A stretch of DNA of 64,000 nucleotides, taken from the NCBI GenBank assembly GCA_030737875.1, contig CM060910.1:66534501-66598500 (forward strand). The letters run 5' to 3'. The notes below the pieces were generated by a model. The model was not told the DNA's origin, did not search any database, and saw nothing but the letters and a program-made list of their open reading frames with translations. This DNA is from Allium sativum (lineage: Eukaryota > Streptophyta > Magnoliopsida > Asparagales > Amaryllidaceae). Below are positions 36,980 to 49,333 of this stretch, one piece after another (positions within the stretch are counted from its first letter, which is position 1; each line of letters starts with the position of its first letter). The position numbers and the translations under genes were made by a program.

Positions 36980-38064
36980 AAAACTTTTCGTCCCCGAAAA
37001 GGAACAAAGTCGAAAGTGGTTTAATTAACTAACTCTACTTTCAATCTGGCTTCCATTCTTCAACTTTTCAGTTTTTAAGAATTTTCAAATTCTTCAAAAA
37101 ATTTGGCTAACACCCTAAATTTTCGAAAAATTTCGCCATAACCTCCTTTGTACGGGGAGGGGTTTGGAAATTTATTGGGCCGTATTAGGTACCCAATAAA
37201 TCCTAATAAGCATGCACATATTTATAGTGATATATTCCGGTGTCCACAGGGGAGTGGGTATAAATCATAACTCCAGAGAATAAATTCTCGTCACCCTATA
37301 AATGGTTTTTGTGCCTTAATGACAAGAGAGACGTGATTATTGTCGTCGCAAGACCCGTGTGGGGTTTTTATTAATCTTGCCATTTACCATTACATTTTAT
37401 ACGGTCCATATCAGTCATCAGTTCAACTTGTAAAATATAGTCATCTCCATACAAGCCTCTCGCTCGTACTGTAAATCTTCAACCTCGTCACACAAGCTCC
37501 AAATGCTTATGTGGTATATGATGAAGTATGCCTATCTTCAAGAAGTATGCCATGTAGTGTAGTTCAAAATTAATTGTTACTATCCTATGGCGACATTTAT
37601 TATTACACATAGAACAACCAACACTCTGCATCCAATGACATTCACAGGAGTTGATATAATAATAAAATCGCGCAACCAACTCATTAAGGTTTACCTATTT
37701 GTCGGGCATGCAAATAAATTCTTTACTCAAAAGCTAATCCATCTACCTGTTCAAACATATATAATGCACATATATATATTTCTATCTATTTAATGTGTGA
37801 TTTAATTGCATAAATCTACCATTCATTCCTCTATTGATTAAATTAACAATCCTTCTTATATTAATTAATCAAATTCTCAATCACACAACACAAACAACAA
37901 TCAATTTGTTTTTAACTTTTCAAAAATATACTAATTAATTCATATATTATTTTAAAATCATTCAGACTATATGATTAAAAGTTTACATCCATGCAGAGAA
38001 GACAACAACAAAGTAAAGAACAGAATGGAAATGCAAAATATGGTAAATGTACCTTACACCAGAG
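36980..38064 (-). other. Non-coding 3' internal region of element B
   Basis: Between the integrase end and the polypurine tract. No coding domain. About 37060-37770 is nearly the same as 52490-53170 on the opposite strand, where the block lies inside the solo LTR. It includes ACCCGTGTGGGGTTTTTATTAATC and CAATAAATCCTAA words. Confidence 0.75.
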
Positions 38065-39634
38065 TCAATCAGAGATATCCACCCTGCACTTAGGATAAGC
38101 TTTCTTAATACTCTCCTCAGTTTCCCAAGTACAATCTCGCAGATCTCCACTCCATTGCACTTTAACTAGGTGAAACTTCTTGTTCCTCAGCTCTTTGGTT
38201 TCTTTGCCAATGATCTTCATTGGCTCTCTTCTAACTGCCAATTCTGGTGTGATTTCCAAATCCTGTTGTGCGGCTTCTTCTACAACAAGATCTGGATCAT
38301 GCACATGCTTTCGCAGTTGAGATACGTGAAATACATCATGCACTCCAGGCAATCAATCAGGCAATTGAACCCTATATGCGAGAGTTCCAATCCGTTCAAG
38401 AATAGGAAACGGACCAATAAATTTAGGTGCCAATTTCCCCGTTTTACCGAATCGGATGACTCCTCTCATCGGAGATACCTTCAAATATACATAGTCGCCA
38501 ACAGCAAATGATATATCTCTTCTTCTCTTATCTGCATAGCTCTTCTATCGGCTTTGAGCGGCGAGTAATCGTTTCTTAATGAAATCGACTTTATCCGCAG
38601 CATCGCGAATCACATCTGGCCCTAATACAAGTCTTTTACCAGGTTCTACCCAACAAGCAGGAGATCGGCACGGTCTACCATACAATGCTTCGAATGGTGA
38701 CATTGTCAAGCTCGCTTGGTAGCTGTTGTTGTATGAGAACTCGGCCAAATTCAAATGGTCTTCTCATGATCCGCCAAAATCAATAACACAAGCCCGTAAT
38801 AAATCTTCAAGAATACGATTCACCCTCTCAGTTTGACCATCTGTTTGAGGATGATATGCGGTGCTCAAGTTCAGTTTCGTTCCCAATTCTGGTTGGAATG
38901 CTTCCCAGAATTTACTAGAAAAAAAATTGGGTCACGATCACTAACGATGCTTATGGGAACTCCGTGCAGTCTAACATTTCCTTAAAATAAATCCGCGCCA
39001 GACTCTGAGCAGTCCTATTCGATTTGACAGGTATGAAATGAGCGGTCTTCGTAAATCGATCTACGATCACCCAAATGCTGTCATTTCCTTTCCTGGTTCT
39101 GGGCAAACCATCTATGAAATCCATAAAAATCTGTTCTCACTTCCCACCTGGAACTTCCAAAGGTTGCAACAATCCAGCGAGCTTCTGCTGATCGCTTTTG
39201 ACTTGTTGACAAGTAGAACACCAGCTAACATATAAAGAAATGTCTCGTTTCATAGATTTACACCAAAAAGTGCGTTTGATGTCATTATATATTTTGCTCA
39301 CCCCTGGATGGATACTAAGCTTAGCTTTGTGACATTCATCTAATACTTCTCTCCAGAGTTCAGGAATGTTTGGAACACAAATCCGACCCTTTAACCTAAG
39401 AATCCCCTCGTTATCTATTTGAAAACTCGAGGGCTCGCCTTTCTGAATTCTCTCTCTGATCTTCTGAATGAAGTGATCATCCTTCTGAAGAGAAGATATG
39501 TTATCAATCAGCGAAGGCGTGATGATAAGACTGGCAATAATTACATTCTTTCTGCTGAGCGCATCAGCCACAACATTGGCTTTTCCTGGAGTATATAAGA
39601 TATCAAGATCATAGTCGCGAGAAATTCCAACCAA
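38065..39634 (-). pseudogene. Integrase with chromodomain-like tail, element B
   Basis: In minus-strand order: the end of RNase H (ADALSRK) and zinc-binding H-H-C-C segment of integrase (HKAKLSIHPG, CSTCQQVK) at 39634-39137; the catalytic core first block (MDFIDGLPRTRKGNDSIW) at about 39010-39125 in another frame; the later core block (NLAEFSYNNSYQASLTMSPF, YGRPCRSP) at 38754-38545; and the C-terminal segment (VHDVFHVSQLRKH) leading to a chromodomain-like end at 38352-38065. The pieces lie in different frames or are parted by stops, so it is dead. Integrase inserts the cDNA; the tail in chromoviruses directs insertion to particular chromatin. Confidence 0.85.
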
Positions 39635-40863
39635 CGCTGTTGTCTCATATTCAGATCCTTCTGGAAGAATAGATATTTCAATGATTAATGATCAGCGTAT
39701 AATTCAAACTTCTCACCCAATAGATAATGCCTCCAGATTTTCATAGCAAACACGATTGCTAGCAATTCAAGATCGTGAGTTACATAATTCTTTTCGTGTG
39801 GTTTCAATTGACGGTTAGCATAAGCGACTACATGGCCCTTTTGCATGAACACTGCGCCAAGGCCTTCTTTAGAAGCATTGGTCCAGACTTTTAAATCCTG
39901 ATTGCTGTAAATAATTGTGAGCACTGGAGCAGTTGTCAATTTTAACTTCAACTCCTGGAAAGCTGCCTCACATTCGGGAGTCCAGTTGAATCTCGAATGT
40001 TTCTTAGTAAGCTTCGTTAAGTGACTGGATATCTTTTAAAAATTCTTAACGAACTTCCTATAATAACTGGCCAATCCAAGAAAACTTCGGACTTCCGTGG
40101 GTGTACGAGGATGTTTCCAATTCTGAATAGCAGTGATTTTACTGGGATCCACTGAAATTCCTTGTTTTGACACAACGTGGCCAAGAAATTTGACTTCTTC
40201 TTGCCAGAATATACATTTGGAAAACTTTGCTTTTAAAACATTTTTTCTGAGAATTTCTAACACTTGTTCCAAATGTTTTTCATGCTTGCTTTCTGATTTA
40301 GATAAGATAAGGATATCATCAATGAAAACCAGAACAAATTTGTTTAACACCCCTCTGAATACTCGGTTCATTAGATCGACAAAATAAGCTGGAACGTTAC
40401 ATAAGCCGAACGGCATTACTAACCACTCGTAGAATAATTCTGGACCTCTGAATGCTGTCAAAGGAACACACTGTTCGGCAATACGAAGCTGATGAAAACC
40501 TGTAGCTAGGTCCATTCGGGAAAACACTTGTGCGCCATTCAGTCGATCCAACAAATCATCAATCCGCGGCAATGGATATTTGTTCTTCAGCGTCTGCTTA
40601 TTCAAGTCACGATAATCTACACATAGTCTGAGAGTACCGTCTGACTTTGGGACAAATGCCACTGCTGCTCCCCAATCAGAGAAACTAGGCCGGATCAGAC
40701 CTTTCCATACTAGCTGTCGAGTTTGATTGTCTAACTCTTCTTTTTCCTTCAAGGTCATTCTTCGAATAGCGTGAACTACTGGCCTTGCATTCGGAACTAA
40801 AGAGATTTTAAAATCAATTTCTCTCTGCGGAGGTAAGCTAACAACTTCTTCGAACACATCCGC
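39635..40863 (-). pseudogene. Reverse transcriptase and RNase H, element B
   Basis: The frame 40857-40036 carries the reverse transcriptase with [23 protein letters not shown] and the catalytic FIDDILILS motif, ending with the [15 protein letters not shown] thumb-connection block. A TAA at 40036-40038 replaces the next conserved residue, and the frame continues in phase into RNase H (39951-39685) with [16 protein letters not shown] and [15 protein letters not shown]. Another TAA follows ADH at 39685-39687, then a frameshift before 39634. In the first RNase H motif the usual catalytic TDAS is TNAS, so an acidic residue is lost. Confidence 0.88.
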
Positions 40864-41441
40864 TTAGTTCTTCATGACAGGAATATTTTCTATGTCGACA
40901 GGAATATTCTCCGGAACGACAGGAACAGGTTCTAATTGGGCAGGAGAAACATCTAAAGCTGACCAAAAATATTTTCTATCAGAATTCGGGCCTTCACATG
41001 GAATGGTTATACAATTTCCTGATTTAGCCTTTGCCTTTACAACTCTCTCAGCGCATTTAACCTCAGCTTCATATTTGGTTAACCAATCCAATCCCAGAAT
41101 AAGATCAAATTCGGTAAAATTCATGACGATCGCGATGGTAGGGAACCGATAACTGAAAAAAGAAACAGGCACCCCACAATTCCAACTAAGATCGAGGGAA
41201 CCCCCTACGGATTATGGACAATCATGGGTGTTTTGAGCTTTCTCAGATTCAGATCCAGTTTCTTAACCGCATTCTTTGCAATAAAGCTTCGCGATGCTCT
41301 TGTATCAAACAGTACTTTAACCGGAATGTTTTTGACAGTAAGTGTGCCTTCCAAAACATCAGGCCTTCCCTGACTATCTGAGGGTCTTGGAGTTTCCTCC
41401 ATTTCATTGACGTGTACTATTTCAGACTTCTTTGAGTGCTG
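40864..41441 (-). pseudogene. Aspartic protease, element B
   Basis: The part at 41441-41205 contains VKVLFDTRASRSFI, in which the catalytic DTG is changed to DTR. A TAG and frameshift at about 41205 separate it from 41172-40864, which has the conserved LILGLDWLTKYEAEVKC block. The segment ends in a TAA at 40864-40866, in frame with the reverse transcriptase, where element C has a tyrosine codon. It would have processed the gag-pol polyprotein; the altered active site and breaks make it inactive. Confidence 0.82.
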
Positions 41442-42302
41442 TCAATCCCTTGCAATATGTCCTTCTTGGAGGCACTTATGGCATTTTCTATCCTCCTGAA
41501 ACTTCTTAGATTTTGCTCCATTATTCTTTCGCTTGTTCGAAGATTCACAGTTCTTCATCGAATGCCCTTGCTGATTACACTTTAAACATACGACTGCTTT
41601 AACCTTTTTCTGACTGGCCCTTGGCCTCTTATTGCCTTCAGACTTCGTACTTACCCCAGGCTGCGTACTTGTCTCTGGGCTATCAGTTTTGAATTTCCTT
41701 TTACTGCTAGTGCTGACTTCCTCTTCGTCGACTAAAAGACCTCGATTATTTAGATCTTCATACTGATAAGCCATGTATATCATTTCAAAAAAAGGAAGCT
41801 TCACATGCCCCATTACTTTATTCTGGTATTTTCTTTGTAGACCATTAATAAACCTCAGATTCTTCCTCTTTGGATCTTGAATTAGATGAGGGGCAAAATG
41901 AGAAAGTTCATTGAATTTCTTATGATATTCTAGGATATTCATATCTCCTTGTATCAAATAGTAGAATTCATCACATAATCGCTCAGTTGCTTATGGAGGA
42001 ATAAATCTTTCACTGAAAATCTCTTTGAATCTATCCCAATTGATATCACCTTCTGGATTATCTTTAACAATCGAATCCCACCAGAACAAAGCTTCGTCTT
42101 TGAGTGCCCAAGATGCTAGTAATCTTTTCTGGTCATCCCTCAGCTTTAAACCTTCAAAGATTTTTTCAGCAGAACGAATCCAAGCTTGTGTTTTAATAAT
42201 AGATTCTTCGCCCAAGAATGGTATTCCACCCATATTTCTATATTTCTTAAGTAGAGCTTCATCATCTAGTTCCAACCTACCTCTTCTACTCCTGTCACTC
42301 AT
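41442..42302 (-). pseudogene. gag of element B
   Basis: The start MSDRSRRGRLELDDEALLKK lies about 240 bp downstream of the primer binding site. The capsid-type segment (LLASWALKDEALFWWDS) matches gag of element C (LLASWALKDKALIWWET). One TAA at 41991-41993 interrupts it after ERFIPP and the frame continues in phase. Then come a basic linker and zinc knuckles CLKCNQQGHSMKNC and CHKCLQEGHIARD; the final cysteine codon of the second has become TGA at 41442-41444, in frame with the protease. Gag and pol thus seem to have been one reading frame. Confidence 0.87.
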
Positions 42303-42538
42303 TTTTCAATGTCTGCAAATAGCAGACAAAGTGTTAGACCAACAGAAAAGGTAATTTTAAAACATAGAGACATATACTTGAATGTAAATGTGTCTATCAA
42401 GGTGTATTTCATTCTTCTTTACTCACACTAGGGCCTTACTGATCCTATCTGTAATGAGCTATTCGTCTTAGAACATTACTGGTCCTATTTATGACGAGTT
42501 CGTAAATATGTTATATTCCTGAACTAAGCTTAACCAAA

Positions 42539-42550
42539 GCTCTGATACCA
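42539..42550 (-). promoter_or_regulatory. Primer binding site of element B
   Basis: TGGTATCAGAGC on the minus strand, four bases from the 5' LTR end. Complement of the 3' end of initiator tRNA-Met. Confidence 0.92.
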
Positions 42551-42554
42551 CGTT

Positions 42555-45500
42555 TGTGACGACCCCAAACCCCCCATAAGACGGTAGCAAGGGTAATCTT
42601 TGCAATATAACACATAAATAGATAATAACAGAACATAAATAATTGAATACACCTGATAATGTACAATAGAATACACTGGATAAACATAATCATCAGAGTT
42701 ACACAGTATACAGGATCGTACTTAGTACAAATACAGTTCAGCTATACATAAATGTCTACAGCGGAAAACAAAACATAATATGTACAACAAGAGCTGAACA
42801 ACATAAAAAGAGATAAATGATGGAATCCATCTTCAGCTCCAGCTATCCAGAAAGAGCCTTCTAAAATCTGAATACAAGGCTGCCCGTGTAGAAATAGGGG
42901 CACCCGAGTTTGCAAGTGAAACAAACTACGAGTCAGTCATGGGACTGGTATGAGAAATCTACTTGACGCATTTTACGATATGGCTAATCACAGGACCACG
43001 CCACTTTCGCGGAACGGGTTTACTCCATTGGATTGCCAGTGCTTTAAAACAAATAAATCTTTTAAACATCACAATGCTTTTTATAAAAATGAAGCCATTA
43101 TAAGACTCAGTTCCCATCACACAATGCAACACAAACCGGAGAATAGAGTTTTACCTTATAATGGCCAAAATATGCTTGATACGAGCAAAAGAAATCATTT
43201 GATATTATTGCTAGTGTATATATGTTTCAAAAACAATTTTAATCATAACTATCAATCATAGACAGCATGGGTACCATATATCATGTCGCTATATATATAT
43301 ATACACACACACACATACAATCAAAACCGCACGGTGTCGTATTTGGAAATTGGATTTCCGTCATGAACCAAGGCAAAAGATAGTCCTTACCGATTCGAGA
43401 CAATCTAGCCTACCAAGTCTCAGGCAAGTGCGCAGGCAAGCCTTGGAGCAACAGGGCTGGTCCACTCGATGTGGATTAAACTTAAACCCTGGACAATACG
43501 TCCCCCCACCCTATGGGGCGTAAATGAGCCCAATGACTCCACTTCCGAGGTACCTCACATTCCAACAGCCACACAGGTGAAAATAATATAAATGTCAGGG
43601 CTGGTAGGTCACTGACACCACCTCTAGCTAGAAAGAGACGCATGTCCTCCCTGTTGTCCTCTCCCATTTCTGGTTCATACCGGGGTGTCAGGCTCGCGAA
43701 TTCACGTTATACACAAAGCTATGCCACACAGGCCGTGCTTTGATCATCAACCACAAGGCTTTGTTTTTCAATAGAAGCCTTGGTCATCTTCCATTTAGGC
43801 ATGCCACACAGGCAATTCACTCCATGCGACTGATTTCTATCGATATATAACCTCTGAGCTTGTACGTCTCAGAGAAGGGCGTTAAGCAAGAGAATAAATT
43901 CTCCGCCGCTAAATAGATATATATTTAATAGAGATCAATCAGCATAAAACAAAATCCATTGTCAGACACACAGTCCATTTACAAGTTCGTTCTGGGTCTG
44001 AACGAAATCCGGAGGCACTCAATACCTCGCATATCCGTACAATCAACAGGTACGTCCGGACGGCTACTACTTCAGCCCCTTCAAGGTAGCTACTCCTATC
44101 ATGAGCATCAGTAGCACCTCTCCATTCGACGTGAAGATCATCGGTCTTGCACCGCCTTCATATCTTCGACTTTCAATCGTCGATCAATTATTTGAAATGA
44201 GAATCAACTCGGCCTTTTCAAATAATTCATGTATATTTAGAATTTCAAATCAATTCATTTCAATGGTTAAATTATTCAATATCACTAATTCTGTCCTTTA
44301 ATGTAATTTTCACGCCAAACACATTCAACTATCAAATATCACCTAAACTGAGCAAATTCAATTTATTTCCATTCCATATCGTTTATAATAATTTATCACT
44401 ACTTATCGCTATTTTTATTTATTTAAAAATAGCCAATTCATTCAAACGACGCTTCAGGCCATAACGCTGTCGTAGCGCTGTTTTTCTTCGGATTTGATTT
44501 ACACATATCTGAAAATCTAACCGTTGGATCTTCACAAAATTTATATCATTAGAAATATCTTTTCGAAACGAATCGAACGGTTTCAGTTTTGGGAAAATCC
44601 GACGGTCGGATCTTCCGGTACAATCGTTTGAAGTTACGATTTCAAAATACGAACTGCAGCGTCGGTATTCGATTTAATTTAATTATATTTATATATATTT
44701 ATATAAATATAATCGATTCTGGTGCTGTTTTTCTTCAGATTTGAAATAAACATTCCAGACCATCTAACCGTTGGATCTTCACAAAGTTGGTGTCATTGGA
44801 AAGATATTTCTAAAGCGAACCCAACGGTTTCGGTTTCAAGAAAATCCGATGGTCGGATCTCCCGCACTAATCGTTTGAAATCACGGTTTCAAAACACGAA
44901 CTGCAGCTTCGTTATTCGATTTATTTTAATTATATATATATAAATATAATTCATTCTTCGATTTCAAAACCATATCCACTTTATATATTTGATAAAAATG
45001 ATATTTTTATCTTCCAAAATATTTATTCCACACATCACCATTTTTAGCACTTCATTTTCACAATAAAAATGTAGATTTTATTGTCCAATCTATATATTCA
45101 ACACATGAATATTTGTGACTTCACACATACGATAAAAATATGCTTTTTATCATTCTAGTCCTTTATTCAACACATGAATATTTTCTATAGTTTATATATA
45201 TAATAAAAATGTGATTTTTATTGCAAAACAATTTATTTCAAAACACGATTATTTTATATAGTTCATACATAAGGTAAAAATGTTGTATTTGGTGTTAAAA
45301 CAATTTGTTTAAAATACTAATATTTTATATAGGCTATATATATAATAAAAAATGTGATTTTTATCTTTCAAATAATTTATTCAACACATGAACTTCATTC
45401 AACACATGTATTTCTATTCAACACATGAATATAGTTCTAACACATGAATTTTAGTGAAAATTTCGGCAGCATAACAGTAGGGTAGTTAAAACCGGGACCG

Positions 45501-45770
45501 TTCCTAGTACGGCTCCTCGCTCTACCTTAAAACCTCGCGGTTTTTGACAATGGGGATTTCATGTATCTAATTCGCACGTAGGCGAGCACGTTTATTTTTC
45601 TTTTTCACAATCTAATCCTATGTGGTTTCATCCAAAATAGTTCTCAACCACAAACAGGTATTTTTCAACCACAATCAATCATTCATGATTTTCACCAAAT
45701 TTCACATCAACCAATAATCCAAACTATTTCACAACCAATATATATCGTCCATGGTCTGTAGACGAGGGGA

Positions 45771-45846
<76 letters not shown>

Positions 45847-46833
45847 TTCACTTCAACATCATTGCAATTTATTTCAACGCATATATCACTTTTTACAACG
45901 CATATGTAACTTATACATCGAACATACAACTTATACATCGCTTATACATGAGGTGTACAACGCTTATATAACTCATACATCGACTATATAATTTATGCAT
46001 TGTTGTTTTTCATATCGTTTATAAATTAGAAATCTCACATTGGGTTCCACTCCACCAAAAATAGCAGAAGGCTCAGAAAAATATGCGGTCTCTTCTAAAA
46101 AGAGTTAGTTATTCTTCAAATTAAAATATAAAACATTCAATATTAGATTTGAACGTACATTTCAATTTGCCGGGGCCACATACTGATTCTAAAAATCCCC
46201 GAAAAATAAATATAGCTATGTTTTGACGATACGATCCCAACAAAACTAGTTTCATCGAATTCTGAGACCGTTTAAAAAATGGCCATTTTCTGGTCGATCC
46301 AATTTAACTGTAATTGATCAAAACACATTTTCCTTTGCCACGCTCACATATTAACTTCAAAAATTATGAAATTTGAAACCTAGCAATAATTCGACATCCC
46401 GGATCCAACGAAATTGGTTTCGTCGAATTCTAAGGTCGTATGCAAAATGTCTATTTTCAAGGGCGATATATTCTCTATAGCGACCTTTCTGAAAATTCAT
46501 TTGGCCATAACTTTTGATTCCCGCTATGAAACTTCAATTTTTCAGATTCGTTAGAAAGATATTCACTAACAGTTTTAAATACTTTTGGTTTCACTAAAAT
46601 CCGTTTTATTTTGCACCCGGTACAGTCAGTCAAAGTTTGAATTTCAATTTTGAAACTGCCGCGCCATTTCAGGCCTTGTTTATAATTTAAATTAATTATA
46701 TTTATTTTCAAACATCGATTCAAACACACTTTTCGTCATTATTATTTAAAATATTTTATTTTAAATATTAAAAATCCACTAAAATAGCCAATTTAAATTT
46801 TTTAAACTGGTTCAGATTTTCCGGGTTGTTACA
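42555..46833 (-). repeat. 5' LTR of element B (4279 bp, promoter region deleted)
   Basis: On the minus strand it runs from TGTAACAACCCGG (46833) to GGGTCGTCACA (42555). It is collinear with the 3' LTR except that the counterpart of about 35559-36237 is missing at 46098-46106, where a short AAAAGAG-like filler stands. The lost part includes the TATA candidate and start of the transcribed leader. The palindrome is at 45747-45765 with one arm base changed. An AT run at 45772-45842 is longer than in the other LTR. Confidence 0.92.
45772..45842. repeat. (AT)n microsatellite in element B 5' LTR
   Basis: About 35 AT units beside the conserved palindrome; the other LTR has a shorter run at 35266-35292. 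Confidence 0.95.
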
Positions 46834-46838
46834 TATAG
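46834..46838. repeat. Target-site duplication TATAG, right copy (element B)
   Basis: TATAG directly after the LTR end at 46833; identical to 31980-31984. Confidence 0.9.
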
Positions 46839-49333
46839 TATGAAAAATATTTGATATTTAAGTGAATTTTACATTGTCACTTGCATATATGACACGCATA
46901 ACTGTTATTGCGGACATTGGGATGGGACTGAACCTTAAATGGTCATTGAAATGAAAATTAACTTGATATTTGTTATTCAATATAGGTATAAACCCCTTGA
47001 CATTGAATTCACATGTTGGTTGATGTTTGTGAATCGCGGTTAATCTGTTGATTGACAAAAACATATAAGCGTTAACGATTTAAGGCTTATATGTTGTAAA
47101 CTATCTCACGATAGTTGTGAATGGATGTTATCATGGTTATTGATAATATGGTTTGTGATTACCATGGTTGAATGTGGCTAAAAATTATAATTATTTGCCC
47201 ATTGGTTAAGCCACCATTTATTAAAATGATTTTTAATAAATATTTTATTAATATAGTAATGGGTGAAAATTAAAAGTTCGAATTTGACGTCCGATTTTGA
47301 ATGGACGTGGAGTTTAAATAATTGTGATAAACTTTTACAAAAGGTTGGAATGGTTTCAGAAAAGTTAAAGGTAGGTAATGGCCCGTCTAATTTTTTATTT
47401 TAAAATGAATAGTAAGCAGAAAAAGTGAAGTTCGGTTAGGGTACCTTGGAAATGTTCTATAAGGATCTCCTTTACAAAACTTTCTTATTTATTTTTATAA
47501 CGGATGTCAGAAAAATTTGAATTTAAAATAATGAAGTTTGAAAAATAATATTATTTTAATAATAAAATAACATTATTTTAATAATAAAATAATATTATAA
47601 TATCCGTTTAATAGAGATACTTGAATTTAAAGTAGAAAATTTGGTTTTTGAAAATTATTATATACATTTTATATAATAAATAAACTATTTTTGAAGCTAT
47701 TCGACGTAATTTATAATATAAATTGAAATATGATCAGAATAGGACACGTCGCGCAACGTTAGGTCGCGAATTTCGACCTGTAACTTCAAATTGAGATACC
47801 GAGAGATCCGACTATCGGATTTTCCCGAAACAAGAAAAGTTGGGATCGAAATGAAAAGAGCTTTCAAATGATATGCAGAGTTTTGAAATCCAAGGGTTAG
47901 ATTTTGAAATATGTTCAAATCAAATTTCAATAAAAACAACGCCAGTGGAGCTAAATGACTTGAAACGTCGTCAGGATGAAATAAACTACTTTAAATAAAT
48001 AAAATAAGGGAAAACTTATTATAAATTATAATAAATGACTTGAAAGAGGTTTGAACCAAATGTATATGGTTTTGAATGATAAAAACCAATTAGGTAGAAA
48101 TTAGCTATTTTGCAACGCTTATATATAACGGTTTTTAACGAATGATTTTGAGATAAGGGTTTTAAATTATTAAAATGAATCTAACCTTTGGTAAACTTTT
48201 TTATATGGTAAATGAAATTGTAAGAATGATTTTGGAAGCCTAAATAGCTTAACCAAATGTGAAAATAAGGTTTAATCATATGTAATGATTTCCAATTAAA
48301 GGATACTTAATTGGAAGGTTAATAATCGATAAAGGAATTTTTTATGCTAATTATTTCGAAAAGACAGGGGATAACCCATTTAAAATAATTATACGATGAC
48401 TTAAAAGTCGAAGATGGCGGATGACCGGAAATCTTCACATCGAGTGGATTGCTTGTTGATGCCTTGGATAAGGTTAGCATCATGAAAAGGTTATAGTGGC
48501 AGTATTCTGGACGTACTTGTTGATTGCCTGGATGCCAAGGGCCTCTCTCCTTGATTGGACGAGGAATAAGGTACTTTTGGTTCCATTCAAACCCAGAACA
48601 GACTTGTAAATAAATGCGTGTCTGATGTATTTTACGACGTAACCAATTAGTTTCTATTGATGTTATATCAATTGGTAGCGAAGAATTTATTCTTTTAGCT
48701 TAACACCCTCCTATGAGATTTCGGTATCCAAAGGGTTATACATTAATAGACACTAATTATATGTTGTGAATTGATAATGTGGCACGCGAAGTACCACTGG
48801 CAGATATATCAAAGCTATTATTGAAAGGCAGAGCTTTATGGACGTTAACTCTAGGGCCTCACATCCCGGAATGAGCCGAAGACAGGATGATGGACCGTAG
48901 AGACAAGGACCAATGTTCCCATCTAGCGGAAAAGTGATGTCATGGTATGGAGCCCAGGCATGTTAGGTGGATGTTAGAGGCGCTTCGGATGATGGTCGCT
49001 TATGACCGACGAACATTATGTTCAGGAAAGATTCTAATCAGCCGGTCAGTGCTGGCCTGTTCTGCCACTCAGAAGGATCTCATGCGTGTGAATCCTGAGA
49101 CATTGGCTAGGATGTTACGACTAGTTAAGGAAGATCCTTTTCCTCGGTTCATTGACGAAATCCAATTTCCAATAAGTGCCTTTGCGTTTTTCAGTTGTAA
49201 ATTATGTAGCCAACATAATGAGATACGACATTATGTGAGTTTCAAAAGTGATTTCCACACTTAGACACTAATAATAATATCATTTTCAAAATTAATTTTA
49301 CCTATCAAGCATGTTTGACCATTATAAGGTAAA
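46839..49333 (+). mobile_element. Old LTR, segment 2 of 3 (middle)
   Basis: Continues the LTR broken at 31984. From about 47700 it follows the solo LTR and element C LTR closely. Examples are the GATCCGAC.ATCGGATTTTCC blocks (47806 against 53330 and 60235) and the AGTCGAAGATGGCGGATGACCGGAAATC region (48410 against 60555). It ends at GTAAA (49329-49333), the target site of the solo LTR. Before 47700 the match is not clear by eye. The frame at 48947-49264 has no domain. Confidence 0.65.
49329..49333. repeat. Target-site duplication GTAAA, left copy (solo LTR)
   Basis: GTAAA before TGTAATAACCC; the right copy is at 55753-55757. Confidence 0.88.

Larger units (their letters stand above)
31985..46833 (-). 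mobile_element. Complete Ty3/gypsy chromovirus-like LTR retrotransposon B, 14849 bp, minus strand
   Basis: Two LTRs (31985-36966 and 42555-46833) flank 5588 bp of internal DNA with, in minus-strand order, primer binding site, gag with zinc knuckles, protease, reverse transcriptase, RNase H, integrase, a chromodomain-like C-terminus, non-coding 3' region and polypurine tract. PR-RT-RH-IN is the Ty3/gypsy order; the integrase tail (KFHLVKVQWSG, CTWETEE) suggests the Tekay/Del group of chromoviruses (inference). A perfect 5-bp duplication TATAG flanks it. Several stops and frameshifts disable the coding region. It sits inside an older LTR of a related type. Confidence 0.92.

Noticed and set aside
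48947..49264. 105-codon frame
   Set aside because: Falls within the old LTR, and homologous parts of the other LTRs are not coding.
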